The position numbers were made by a program, and so were the translations under genes. From NCBI GenBank assembly GCA_022709525.1, contig JAKLIQ010000007.1:1-49719 (forward strand): a DNA stretch of 49,719 nt. Direction: 5' to 3'. Shown here in pieces: positions 13,401 to 25,400 of the stretch. Positions within the stretch are counted from its first letter, which is position 1; every line of letters begins with the position of its first letter. The notes under the pieces are model-generated. The model made no database searches, was not told the DNA's origin, and saw nothing but the letters and a program-made list of their open reading frames with translations. This DNA is from Candidatus Omnitrophota bacterium. GTDB lineage: Bacteria; Omnitrophota; Omnitrophia; Omnitrophales; Aquincolibacteriaceae.

Positions 13401-16400
13401 GGCTCAACGATCTCCGTGAAGCTGAGCGTTGTGGAGCGCGCAACGCCTGCCGGGGAAACCCAGACACTTTACTATCTCTATGACAGCACTGGCGATCTTC
13501 TTGCCACGGGTATCCAAGCCAAGAACGGAATGATCTTTTTCCAAGGGGTAGATCTGGTGGAAACGCAATTTGTTCCTGTTGCCGAGCTCTACGTCATGCT
13601 TGACCCCGAAGAAGTAAACCTGACACAAGTTCCCGTTAAGGCAAACCAAGCCGAGATCGATTTTGCCCGCGAAGGGGTCTGGGAAGGCGATAAATCCTAC
13701 TCGGTGCAATTCCGCTCTCTTGCGCTCGAGGTATCCGGCGATTTAGGCACAGTCAGCGCCGACGCTTCGGTCCAAAAATCGATCATGGATACGGTAAAGG
13801 TCCTGTACGGATCGACCACCGTTCAGCTGCTGGATTCTTTCGGGAATTCTTTCATGCAGGGCCATTTGGTTACCTTTCAAGAGAACGGCGTTGAAACCGT
13901 CGCGTTTTTAAATATCGACAAAGCCCAAGCGGGATTTGTCTGGACGACCTGCGAGGTTACAAAAAATGGAACCACCCGCCAGGAATTGGCCCAAATGCAG
14001 ATAAAGACCCGTGAGGACAGGACTCACTATGCCGCGACTTCGACAGAGCAGACAGGTTACGTCCATTTTATGAAAGAATTTATTGATCATGCCGCCCAAG
14101 GCGAAAGTAAGGTCCAAAAGGCCTATCAGCAGCTCGGCTTCACATGGACCGCCGAAACATTTACGCAAGCCGCCGCTGCGGCTGAGGCCAATCCCGGCGA
14201 TATGTCGCTGGCCGTTTTATTTGACGCAGTGCCGACCGGTATTCTTGATCCGGACAATTTGATCAGCGGAGCTCAAGAAAAAGCGATTGTCAATTATCTT
14301 AACCTTCCGGATTCCACCGGCCTGCCGCGTTTCCGGCAGAATCTTTACTATATACCAACCGGCCCTGATTCAAAGACCTACGTCCAGGTTTCTTTCAGTT
14401 ACGAAAAAGGATCCGGCGGGCAGATCTCAGGGATCTTTTTTTCCGCGTCCCCAACGGGGACCGAAGGAAAGCCCAACAATGCTTTTATTTTCGCGGAGCG
14501 AAGCGCTGCCGTTCAGGGCGATCTTTACTATGATGCGTTTACCCGGGGGTTTTATGTCGGTACTTATTGGGGTGAGGTCATTCGTTTGCAGGAAGGCCTC
14601 ATTGATTTTTCAAAAACACAAGCCGCGGTAATGGAACTGCAAGGCGGGATTGATTACGGGGAGGCGATAAGCGCTCGAAGCGTTTTCGAATCCGAAACAG
14701 CGACGGAAGGGAGATATAGCGAGAAGTTCCACTCCGATATCTATCGCGGCCAAATTTCCGGCTCCATTACGGATTTTGATGTTTTAACGAACCTTACCCT
14801 TAATAACCAGGGACAACCTACGATCAATGCTCAAGAACTTTCCAATCAAACAGGCATGAATGCCCTGATCGACCTTTTTGGTGTGAACGACGGAAATGGG
14901 CACGGTATTAATGTGGCCAATCTCGCAAGCATCACATGCAGTTTTGATACCAATTCCGGGCATTGGTATGGGTTAGTTGAGGCGGGTCTGATCGAGGGAA
15001 CTGCACCCTATCAATATAGACTCAATGACGGCACCTATGCGACCCGTGAAGTTGATCTGAAGCCGTTCTTTGCCAAAGGAGTCCTTGACTCTTCGGCGCA
15101 AGTCCAGATCTCTTATTCGCCGACGGTCGCAAAGGGCCAAGGGGGATACCAGCTTCAGCTCCAGCAATCTCTTGTGGGCTATCAGGCGGTTCTTTTGCAG
15201 AATCCGGGGGCTTTGGAGCTGATGAGCGGGGTTATGGACAAGGTAATGGGGCCCGAATTCAAGATCGTAGATCCGGAGACGTTTTCTCAGGCGGTTTTTG
15301 CGACCGCCGCTTCTTTAGCAACGCCCAACAGCAGGGGTATCTATCCAAGCTCAGAGGATTTTAATCAGTTATTGGGCTCTATGGCGGTATTTGCCAATCG
15401 TAATTGGGAGTCGGTGAAATTGACACCTTCACCGGTCTCGGGATGGTCCCATGCGGGGATGTTGGATATGAACGGTAATTTTGTGGTCGCTAAAGATGCC
15501 GGGTACTCCATATCTTACCTGGACCCGGATTTTGGTTTTGCGCAAGCCATTCAGCTGGACATGCTCGTAGGTGCGTTCCTTGAAAGCGTTCAAGGAATAA
15601 CGTTTGGTTTTAACTTTACTTTGGACGCCGTCGAGCGGGGCGGGGCTCTCTTTTTTGAGCCCAGCTATCGGCTTGATATTTCAAGCCAAAATCCCAATAG
15701 CGTCGAATTTGCCGAAAACTTCACTCAAAACATTGTCGGAACCTTGGCCGGGTCCGATGTTGCGGTCAAATCTTTCACCAAAGAAGGATTGGAGCGCACG
15801 ATCGGCGTAGATGGTGTGGCGGCCATCAAATCGATTTCGATCACCTTCTCTCCGGTCAATGACCAGGCCCTCGCTCAATCCCTTACCTTTAACGTTTCTT
15901 TTAAATTATCCAGTCTTTCGGGTTTGTCCAAATTGGACAATTTGTACCGGTCGATTTACGGTTGCACAAGCCCCTCGATTACTACCCTGAAGGGGGGAAG
16001 TGCGACCCTGGCTCAAGCGGTCGATCTGGCCGGAGCCACCGTAAGCTTCGCTGTTTTCAGTGGGTTGAACGGGATGAATATCCAGTCGGCCAAGCTTTCA
16101 GGCGAGATCAACAAAGGTTATCAGATTAAATTCCTGGATTCTCCGGATTCTCAGGCCTTTACCCAAGGGCTTGTCCATATCGACCTTGCGCTTTTGCCTG
16201 ATGGCAAGAGAGGGATTGATGAATGGATAGCCATGCCTTTGGCCGCAAGGTTTATGGTAACTAATCCCATATACCAGCTTACAAGATTTACCGCCTGGGT
16301 CGGTGAGGGCGTAAGGGGGTTTTTAGGGTTTGAAAGTTCCAATATTCTCAGCGATGCAGTCGATCTTGCAAATAGCTGGACGGGGGCGGGCCGGAACCAT

Positions 16401-19400
16401 GGATTGGATTTTAGTCTGAAGAGCATCGTGGCTTTTGATACATACGGTACCCCGGCGGGAATCGTCTATGAAACGAGTTCGGGTAGTTGGTTTAATTTGT
16501 GGGATAAGGATTTTGTGACCGCAAGCTTTACCCGTGATGCGATGAATTACCTCCAGGTCGTAAGCATGGGCGCTGATGGTGAGCTTCTTTATAACTCGAT
16601 CGGTACGATCAGTAACGATTATATCCTGAACCTTGCCGGCGATTGGCGGGAAGGGCCTCTTGGTTATTTCTATGGGACCAATGAAATTTCGCTTACCGCC
16701 CATCTTGATTGCCGCAACGGCTTTAATGTGCTCGCTTATCACGACTACGCCTCTGAAGGTTATCAGCAAACACTTGAAAATCTCAAATCTTTTGGCCAAA
16801 AAGTCGTCGTGTCGGTTCAGAAGTGGACGTCAGATAGGATGCAGGAAGGTTATCTCGGCGCAATTGCAATTAGCGGAGCAGCGCTCGCAACTGGGGCCGC
16901 TCTTGCGTTGGGCGGAATAGCTCTAGGCGCTGGCGAGCTTGTTCTGTGGGGCGCCACAATTGCCGTATCGAAGGCAGCAGCGTTTGGCATCGTTGCTCTT
17001 GGCGCTTGGAGTGCCGTTTCTATGTTGGGCGGTGTGTATACAGCTGATGAATACGCAACCTTGGTCGGACAAGGAATCGACCCCTGGCAAGCCGCGATCA
17101 AGATCAGTCAAGACAACAAATGGCTTGGCGTTACAGAAAATGTTTTGTTCAATCTTGCCCTCATCGCCTTTACTTGGAATATCGGCTCCGGGCTCATGCA
17201 ATTAGGCCAGAACCAGGTGGCTTTGCGCGCTTCCACGGCCCGGTTCGCCAACTGGCTTTCCCAGACGAAATTAGCCCAAGGGCTTTCCAAAATACCCTTT
17301 TTCCAGAAGCTTTCTGAACGGACGGGGGTACATGTCCTCGTCAGAACCAATGCGGAAGCGGCGATGCTTGCAAGGTATGCAGTTTGGCAGGGAAGCCAGA
17401 TAGCCGTAGGCAGTACGATTACCTTAAGGGGCGCAAGCGCGCTGGCCGTTCACCTCCTGAAAGGTTTTTCGCTGGTGGGTTTTACCGGGGAAGCCATCCA
17501 CCTCATGATCGAGTTGCCGCTTATGCTCAATACCGCGGCGAGCATCCTTATGGCCGGGAGTTCGGCAACGATCGAAAGCGTGATGCTCGGTATGCCGGCG
17601 GGCGGCCTCTGGAATGATATCAAGCGGGAAGTGGCTTTGATGTTTGTCAGCATGGGAAGCGGCACCGGGTTGGGCAATATGCTCCAGGGGTTTCTCCAGC
17701 CGGAAACCTGGGCCTTTGTCGCGGTCTTCAGCTTCTTAGGCGCAGTTCCGACTTATATGGGGAATACGTTAGGAATCTGGCTCGGCGGGTTTGGCTCCTG
17801 GCTGGGCTCCGTGGTCGGGGTCACAAGCATCGGCGGCCTGCGGGCCGGGGCCTTCAGCGCTGTTTTTAGCGGGCTTAAGAAGATCTGGGATACGTTCCTG
17901 CAGGGCGTTTGGGAAGAAGGCATTAAAGAGCCGATTCTGGGAAACCTGCTTCTTGGTTGGCTGCCGGAGTCTGCCCGTGAATTCTTTGTCGAACTTTTTG
18001 ATATCGCCGACGGCCGGGCCTCGGGTTTTCATCGCGCCGCTCTCAATCGCTTGCAGGGCAACGTTTTAGCGGCAACGACAGCCGCGCCACAGGCGCTTTC
18101 GGCTTTGACTAAGCTGGGAAGCCAGGAGGCGTTGGCGATCCAGCGGGAGTTGGAGCTTGCGCTCCAGACCCAAGATTTTGATGCCATCCAGCGCCATGTC
18201 AAGGAAGCCCTCACATTGATCGGGACCCAGGAAACAGGCGTCGCCCGCTTTGACCAGGCCATTCGGGACTTACGCGCCATGCAGGCGAGTGGAGAATCCT
18301 TCGGTCTCGGTATTCTGGATATTTTGACGCAATCAGATGCTCAGCGGGCCACCAATCCCTTGGTGAAAACCTTTGGCATTGAATTCCTTACGGCGGTATA
18401 CGAGTACCACGAGAATAATCCTTTCGTCGATCTTTCGGGGAATATGGCGCAGGATGTGGCCTCGCTTGCCGTGGTAACGGCGCTTTCGCTCAAGCTTCAT
18501 GGCTTTTCAGGGAAATTCACGATCGGCACGGAAAGCTTTGGTATCGATCAGATGCTCGGCCGTCTTAGCGGCGAGAATGCCAATATCAAGGCCGCGATCA
18601 AGGAGCTGGAGCTCCGGATCAGCAAGATCGCCGACCCTGCTCAGAGGAATTCCGCGATCAATGCTTTTGTCGCCAATCTTGCGACCGCTGGCTCCGTCCT
18701 TACTTATACCGATCCGGCGACAGGCCAGTCCGTTATCTCCGGCCAGGTGCTTGCCAATGCCATTTGGGGAGCATTGGGCGGGCAGATCTCGGTGGATTTT
18801 CTCACGCTTCTTGGCGTGGACCAGAATTTTATCGCGGCTTTTTCAAAATTGTCTCAAGCCGTTCAAGAAACATTCCTGCGGGCGTTAAGCGAGCGTTCGG
18901 CTTCTGCGGATGCTGCGGCTCTCAGCTCTTTGATGCTGGGGGCCCAGATGAGCGTGGACTCCGGGGACATCGAAAAAACCGTGGCTTTGGCGCGCGATCT
19001 TGGAGCTTCAAGATCCGCCCAGCGCGCTTTGCGCGATTTTATGAAATCCAATACTCGCGCGGCCCTTGAAGCTGCCGGGGCGATCCTTACTTTTAACGGC
19101 GGTTTTGATATCGGAAGTTTTCATAATTTCTCACAACTCATTCTTATCGCAGCCCAGATCTATCAAGGCGGAGAAACGATGGTTGCGGCCCTTAGAGGGC
19201 TCGGCCTGCAGGACGCCGCAATCGAGATCCTGGTCCAAAATCCCCATCTTGCGCGAGAAGCTGGTCTGACCATGTTGGAGCATACCGCCAGAGGCGAAAT
19301 GCCTTCTTCCGGCGAGATCGCCCAGTCCCTGCGCGCGGCCGTACTTGCCAGAGCGGACCAAGCACAGTTTAAAGCGATCGTTAAAACCATGTCAGGACGC

Positions 19401-22400
19401 CTTGCGGAGACGGTTTTAAAACGCGTGACGCCGATGTCAGAGGCCCTCTTTGAGGAGTTCCGTACGGATTTCGCCCGGCTTTTAGCGAATACCAGCATTA
19501 CAGCCGACGGAGCGCTTGTCTGCGCCCTGATCGCGGCCGAAGGCGTGATCGCCTTCAGCTTGGATGCGGGTCTTTATGTCAGCTCCGGCCTCCTGACGCA
19601 GAAGCAGGCCGATGCTCTTACAGATCAATCAACGGCCGGAAGATCAAGCGCTCCGGCGAGGGAAGCAAGAGAAGCGCTTTATACGGCCGCTTCCCGCTAT
19701 ATCCTCTACAGCACAAGAAAAGACGGCATTGCTTCCCAGTCAACGCGTGTTCGCCTCACCCAGCTTTTTACCAACCTCAAACTTGATAAAGCGGCTTTGG
19801 CAAATGATCCCGTCAAAGGGGGCCAGCAGTTTACGCTTCTGGTGGGGGTTCTCATGTCCTTGGAAGGCCAGCTCCAGGCCCTGCATGACCAGCAGGCCCG
19901 CCTGATGGAGCAAGGCGCTTCCCAGGCCGTTTTAGCCGACAGCATGGCCGCCGTGCTGGCATTAGAGCAGTCGATCGACGCCGTCAACGGTGCCTTGGAA
20001 TTTTATGGATATAGGAAGGCCCAAACGGAGGATGTCTCTGAAAAAGCCGCAGTTAAAACAGCGGAACAAAAGTCCGAACTATCCCCCGCGAAAGCGGTCC
20101 GAAAATCAGAAACGCTCGAAGAGTCAATCAAGCGGCAGCAGGATCCCGCCGCCGTGGCTCGGGAGGTCAGGAAGCAAGACCGCGAGGACGCTCGCGAGGC
20201 CGGCAAGATGCGCGCTGAGCACCTTGATAAATTCGGGGTAAAAGACTTGATCGTCAATGCCTTGAAGGCGGCGGGCTATAGCGTCCTTTACTGGTTGGTC
20301 GACCGTTTTGCCGGCGTCAGTTACGACCTTAAACGGATCGATCAGGGCGTCGATAAGGGGAATTCGAAAGCTAAAGAAAACCGCGGGATCATCCTGAAGG
20401 CCCTCGAAAACTCCGGGAAAGCTGATCTCATCACAAAAGAGATCGCCAATCGGCGAGGTCTTTATGGCGAAAGAGCCGAGGCCATCTCCTTAGACGGCCT
20501 GACGCTTTCTGAGATCTATCAAACCGAAGTCGGCGGGAAGCTGATCGGAGGTGAGGAAACGATCAATCGTAATCACATTAATCTCGTCCAGCAGCTTCGT
20601 AACAGAGAGATCGGCATGCTCCTTTATGAGGACGAGGTCTCCCACACCCAGGAGCTTGTCGCGGGGCATGCGAAGGATTATTTGATGCGGGATATCCGAG
20701 GTCAGTTAGAAAAAGCCAAAGCCGAGATTGAAGCCTCCAAAGAGACCGACCCCGCCAAACAAGAAGAACTCTTAGAGGAGCTTTTTGTTCTGGAGGCCCT
20801 GCTTAAAGATACGAGCGCAAGGACAGTGGGCGATTTCTTAAAAATTCTCAATCGTTTTCAAGGGCTCAAGAAAGAAGACGGGACGGACCTTTTCACGGAA
20901 GGCGAAAAAGAAGCCCACCTGAACGCTTGGGCGGTTTTACTTGAAAAAACCGGTATTGCCAAGGCGCTTATCGCAGAAGGCGATTCGATCATCGCAAAAA
21001 ACCTCGGCAGGAAAGAGACACTTCGCCAGCTCATGGGGCTTTATAGCTTTTCAGTGGCCTTGGCGCAAGGATGGGCGGGGCTTCATAGCTCCCAGGTCAT
21101 GGCCGCCTGGATCATGGCCCAGGGCTGGAACATTGCCGAGCTTGCGACCGGAGAAGGCAAAAGCGCGGTCGGGGCCCTTGCGGCTTTCGTGAATAGTTAC
21201 ACCAAAAAAGGATCTTTTATCGTCACAACGACCGATATGCTCGCCAAGCGCGACGCCGAAGGGATCGCTTCCCGCGTAAGCCGCTTGACGGGAAGGACCG
21301 TGGGATTGATCCAGGACCGGATGGATAATGCGGCCAAGACCCAAAACTATGCCAAAGATGTGACTTTTGTAAGTGTTAAAAACCTCATGTTCGATGTCAG
21401 CCATGACGTCTTGACGGCCAAGACCGATGGGGAGAAGGTCATCCGGCGGGATGTGAACGGCTGGTTTAAGGATGTTTCAGTGATCGTGGATGAAGCCGAT
21501 AGCGTTTTAATCGACCAATCCATGACCTCTTTTATCCGCGCTTCCCGGGCTGGGGAGATCACGGGGGTTCAGCGCGAGATCCGCCTTGCGTTCGCGAAGA
21601 TGCTCGACCAAGAAGAGGGAGGGTTCGGGAAGCTTCGGGTGGGCGAGCGGGTTTACCGCATTGAGAACGGAAAACGCGTCTATGACGATGTGGCGGAACG
21701 TTATAACCAGGAAGCGATGAGCCAGCTTGACGCGATCTGGAGCCCTTCGGGCGCTTATGCCGTAGCGACAGCTAAGGGCGAGCAAACGGCGCTGGGGATC
21801 TTGCGGGAACTTCAAAGGAACGGAACTCTTTCCAAAGAAGCTTATGAGCTTCTTGTGACAAAGAATAAAGCCGGAGAGACCGTTTTAACCCAGGCCGGTA
21901 AGGATTACTTAAGCGACGCGATCCAGGCCGAATACCTCTACCGTGAGGGCGAGAAATATTTCATTCGGTCCGGGGAGATCATCTTGGTGGATAAAGATAC
22001 CGGCGTGACCCAGGATGGCCAGCGCTTGAACCGGCTCCACCAGGCGATCGAGGCGAAAGAATATCATCTTCACAACCCGAATGTCACGACGATCCATGAA
22101 AGAAGCGTGGAGATCAAGATCCAGGGAGAGAACCAGACCAGTTCGAGTCTTAGCGCCCGCAACGGCATCCGCCGCTTCGGCCGCGTCTCGGGCATGACGG
22201 GAACCGCCGCTCAGGGGAAAGCGCCGAAACAATTTAAGGAGCTTTACGGGCTGACGGTCCGCGAAGTCCCGACCCATAACATACGGCTTCGCCATGACCA
22301 TGAGGTCGAGATCGCGCAAACAGACGCCGAAAGTCTGGCGCGGCTTAAAGCGATCGTGATCCACCACCTCCTGATCGGCCAGCCGATCTTGATCAACACG

Positions 22401-25400
22401 CTTGATGTGAATATGAACAATCAAATAGCCGATTTTCTGGAAGAAGTAAAAAAAGAGCTTGGCGAGAAAGCTCAAGGTATCCCGATCCGCCGTTTTAATG
22501 CCGCGATCCAGGCCGAAGGCGAGGGCGTGATCGAGCTCGCCGGCCAGGGCGGGATCGTTGTGGCGACCAATATCGCGGGCCGCGGCACCGATATCAAGAT
22601 CAGCGAGGAACTCCAGGAAAAAGGCGGGCTTGTGCAGATCAGTATCGGCATGAATGATACGGTACGCGCCGACACGCAAACCAAGGGGCGCGCGGGCCGC
22701 CAAGGCGCGGTCGGGGAAACCTATACGCTCCTTTCTCTGGAGCGTGATCGCGGGTTCCTTGAGCGCGGCCTTCTTAATATCCCGGGCCGCAGTTGGCGCG
22801 GCCGGTTGGCGCGGCTTTTCAAGCAGCAGACCCGGGAGCAGAAACTTTATAACCAAGCCATTCAGGCGGGCGTAAGCACGAAGGAGACCTTGAAGGCGTT
22901 CGAAGTAGCGCAGCGAAATATCGAAAACTATAACGCCAAAACGCTTTTAAGTTCGGCTAGGGCAAGCGATATGCTCTTTGCCTTCCAGCTTATGGCCAAA
23001 CCGGTCTTTGATCGCTTAGAGCAGCTTTTCCGCGAGAGAGTCCAGCGTGCGTATACGGATAATATCCCGTCTATTATCAGCGAAAAGCTTACCAAAGAAG
23101 TCGGTTTTGAGTCCTTTGTCGATCCTTCCAAGCCCTCCGAAGATTGGGATCTTGGAGGTCTTGCAGCCGCGGTCGAGAGGGAATTCGGTGTGCGCTTAAG
23201 TTTCGGGGACCTTCAAGGCGCGGATGCGGGCCTTTTCCGCGATTATGTCGAGCTCGCGCTCGCGCACCATTTTGCGCACCGCGCGCTTGAGGCGCGTCTT
23301 ACCCAAATCCACGGCGAGTTTTTCACAGCAGCCGAAAAACTCCGGGGATCGACAAGCTCGATGAAAGCGTATAGCGAAGCGCTTGCCAAGGCCCATGCCG
23401 AGCGGATGACGAAAGCCGAAAAAGCCTTCTCCGAGGGCATGATCACCGCCGACGAGTTGGCCAAAACGGTTCAAGATGAGGTCAGCGCGCTTAAGCAGCA
23501 TCGGGAGTCGGAAGCGCACGCCCTGGAGCTTGAAAATGAGGCCCGCCAGAAACTTGAAAAAGAAAAGCGCAAAAAGATCCAAAGCCGTTTGGACGCTGCT
23601 ATCGAAGGAATGCAGAGCCCCGCAGCGCCCGCACTCGGCGAACTTAGCCGTGCGAGGAAAAGAGAACTTGGAAAATTAAGGGTCGTAGAAGATATCCAGC
23701 TAGTCGCTGCGCCGATCCCTCAGGTTCAGGTGGTCCAGCCCTACCAGGTGGCCCGGGTTGATGTTTCCGTGCCATCCGCTGCGACCGCCCGGGCGCAGAC
23801 GATCGAAAGCCAAATCCAGGCCATGCGGGACTCAGGAGAGCGCCTCGGCCTTGTCAAGTCCGGTGAAAGCTATCAATTGATCGCTCTTGCCGCTGATGGA
23901 AAAAGCCATACGGTCCATGAACTTGGCATAAAGGAACCAAGCCGGGAATATCGCACGCTTTTAAGTATTCTTTCAAGGAATTATGATTTGATGGGGGTCC
24001 GGGTAACTCCCAAAGGAGCTATCCTTGCCGGCCACATCGAAGGCGAGGCGTTCCTTGATGCGGAGGCCGGGTCGATCGTGATGGATGCGAAAATAAAAGG
24101 GGAACTCCATATCGCCCAAGGGGCTGTGGTCGCCACCGCCTCGCTTGGCGGCGGCCAGGTCGGTCCTCATAGCGTCGTAAAGAATGTTGATGTAAAAGGG
24201 AAAATACAAGCAGGAGAAGGTTCGCGTGTCGAGTTTGTCAAAGCCGGGCAGGTGATCGTCGGGAATGAGTCCGTGCTTCTTTATGGAAAACGCGAAAATA
24301 AGAGAATTGAAGTGGGAGATCGCCAATATCGGGGCCAGGATGTGGATGGGGTTTGGAAGGCCCGGGGTAATGAGAATCTGGCTCGTATGATCCTTGAGGG
24401 GCGGATCTCAACTGAAATGCGCCCCAGTTTTTGGATGTCTTTAAAGATGTGGTTTTTAAGGATCCTTTATGCCCCCGAAATAAGAAAATCCGATCCTCTT
24501 CCGGTCAAGCGGTTCAAAAGATGGCTCAATGAGCTCGGGAAAGCGCTTTATCCGCTCATCCTCTCAGACCTGGTCATGAGAAATAAACTTCAAGACGAGA
24601 TCCGCTGGGACCTTCGGGACCTCCACGACTATCGCAGGGAACGGCTCGCGCGGGCGCTACTAGCACAAAGAGGCATCCATTCGGATGATAAGCAGAAGAT
24701 CCTTGAAGCGGCGCTTACGACCTTCCAATTTGATTCGCTTGAATTCAGGATCCTGGCCAAGCGGCTTGGGCACCGGGCCTTTGAGCTTTGGCTTAAAGAA
24801 GCATACGGAGTGGATCTTACAGTCCAGTCGGTCCACGAGGCCAATCAAGCGCTGCGCGAGCGGCCTGAGCTGGCCCGGGAATACGGCAAAGAAGGAGGGC
24901 AGCGTTACGACATCTTAGCGGGGCTTTATCGACGGTTCTTGATGGATAAGAAGACCTCCGACGATTTTTCAAAGAAAGCCGCCGAAGAATCCTCCTTTTT
25001 CAAGGGGCGTCCCGTAAGGGGAGCGTGGGGCGATGCGCCGGTCATGGTCCAATCCCTGGCGGAAAAACTGGCAATGCTTGAACTTAATATCACCCGCGAA
25101 GACCTTGCGGGGGCGGATATCCGCACGCAATACGAAGCACTTGTTAAAAAATATAACGAAACGCTCGCCCTTGAATTGCAACGCATGGCCTCTTGGGATT
25201 ATCTCCATTATGAGCGCCAGAACCTGGCCGTCCAGGAGGTTCGTACCCGCCTTGACGGGTGGCTTAAGGCCGGGGACTATGCTGCGGCCGCTGAATTTTT
25301 AGTTAGCCAATGGGAAGGCATGAGTCCTAGCGCAAATCGTCCTAATACAAAAGATCGCGTCGCATTGGTCAGGACCGTCCGGGAACTTCTCAAACGGGGG

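Noticed and set aside
21909-22856. Long minus-strand open frame (315 codons) opposite the SecA-like domain
   Set aside because: It lies wholly antisense to conserved SecA motifs, has no recognisable domain and low-complexity basic/aliphatic content, and many such shadows occur in this GC-balanced coding strand.
20985-23330. Housekeeping secA gene fused by a sequencing error
   Set aside because: The frame is continuous on both sides with no SecA start, RBS or zinc tail, and the motif substitutions differ from canonical SecA.
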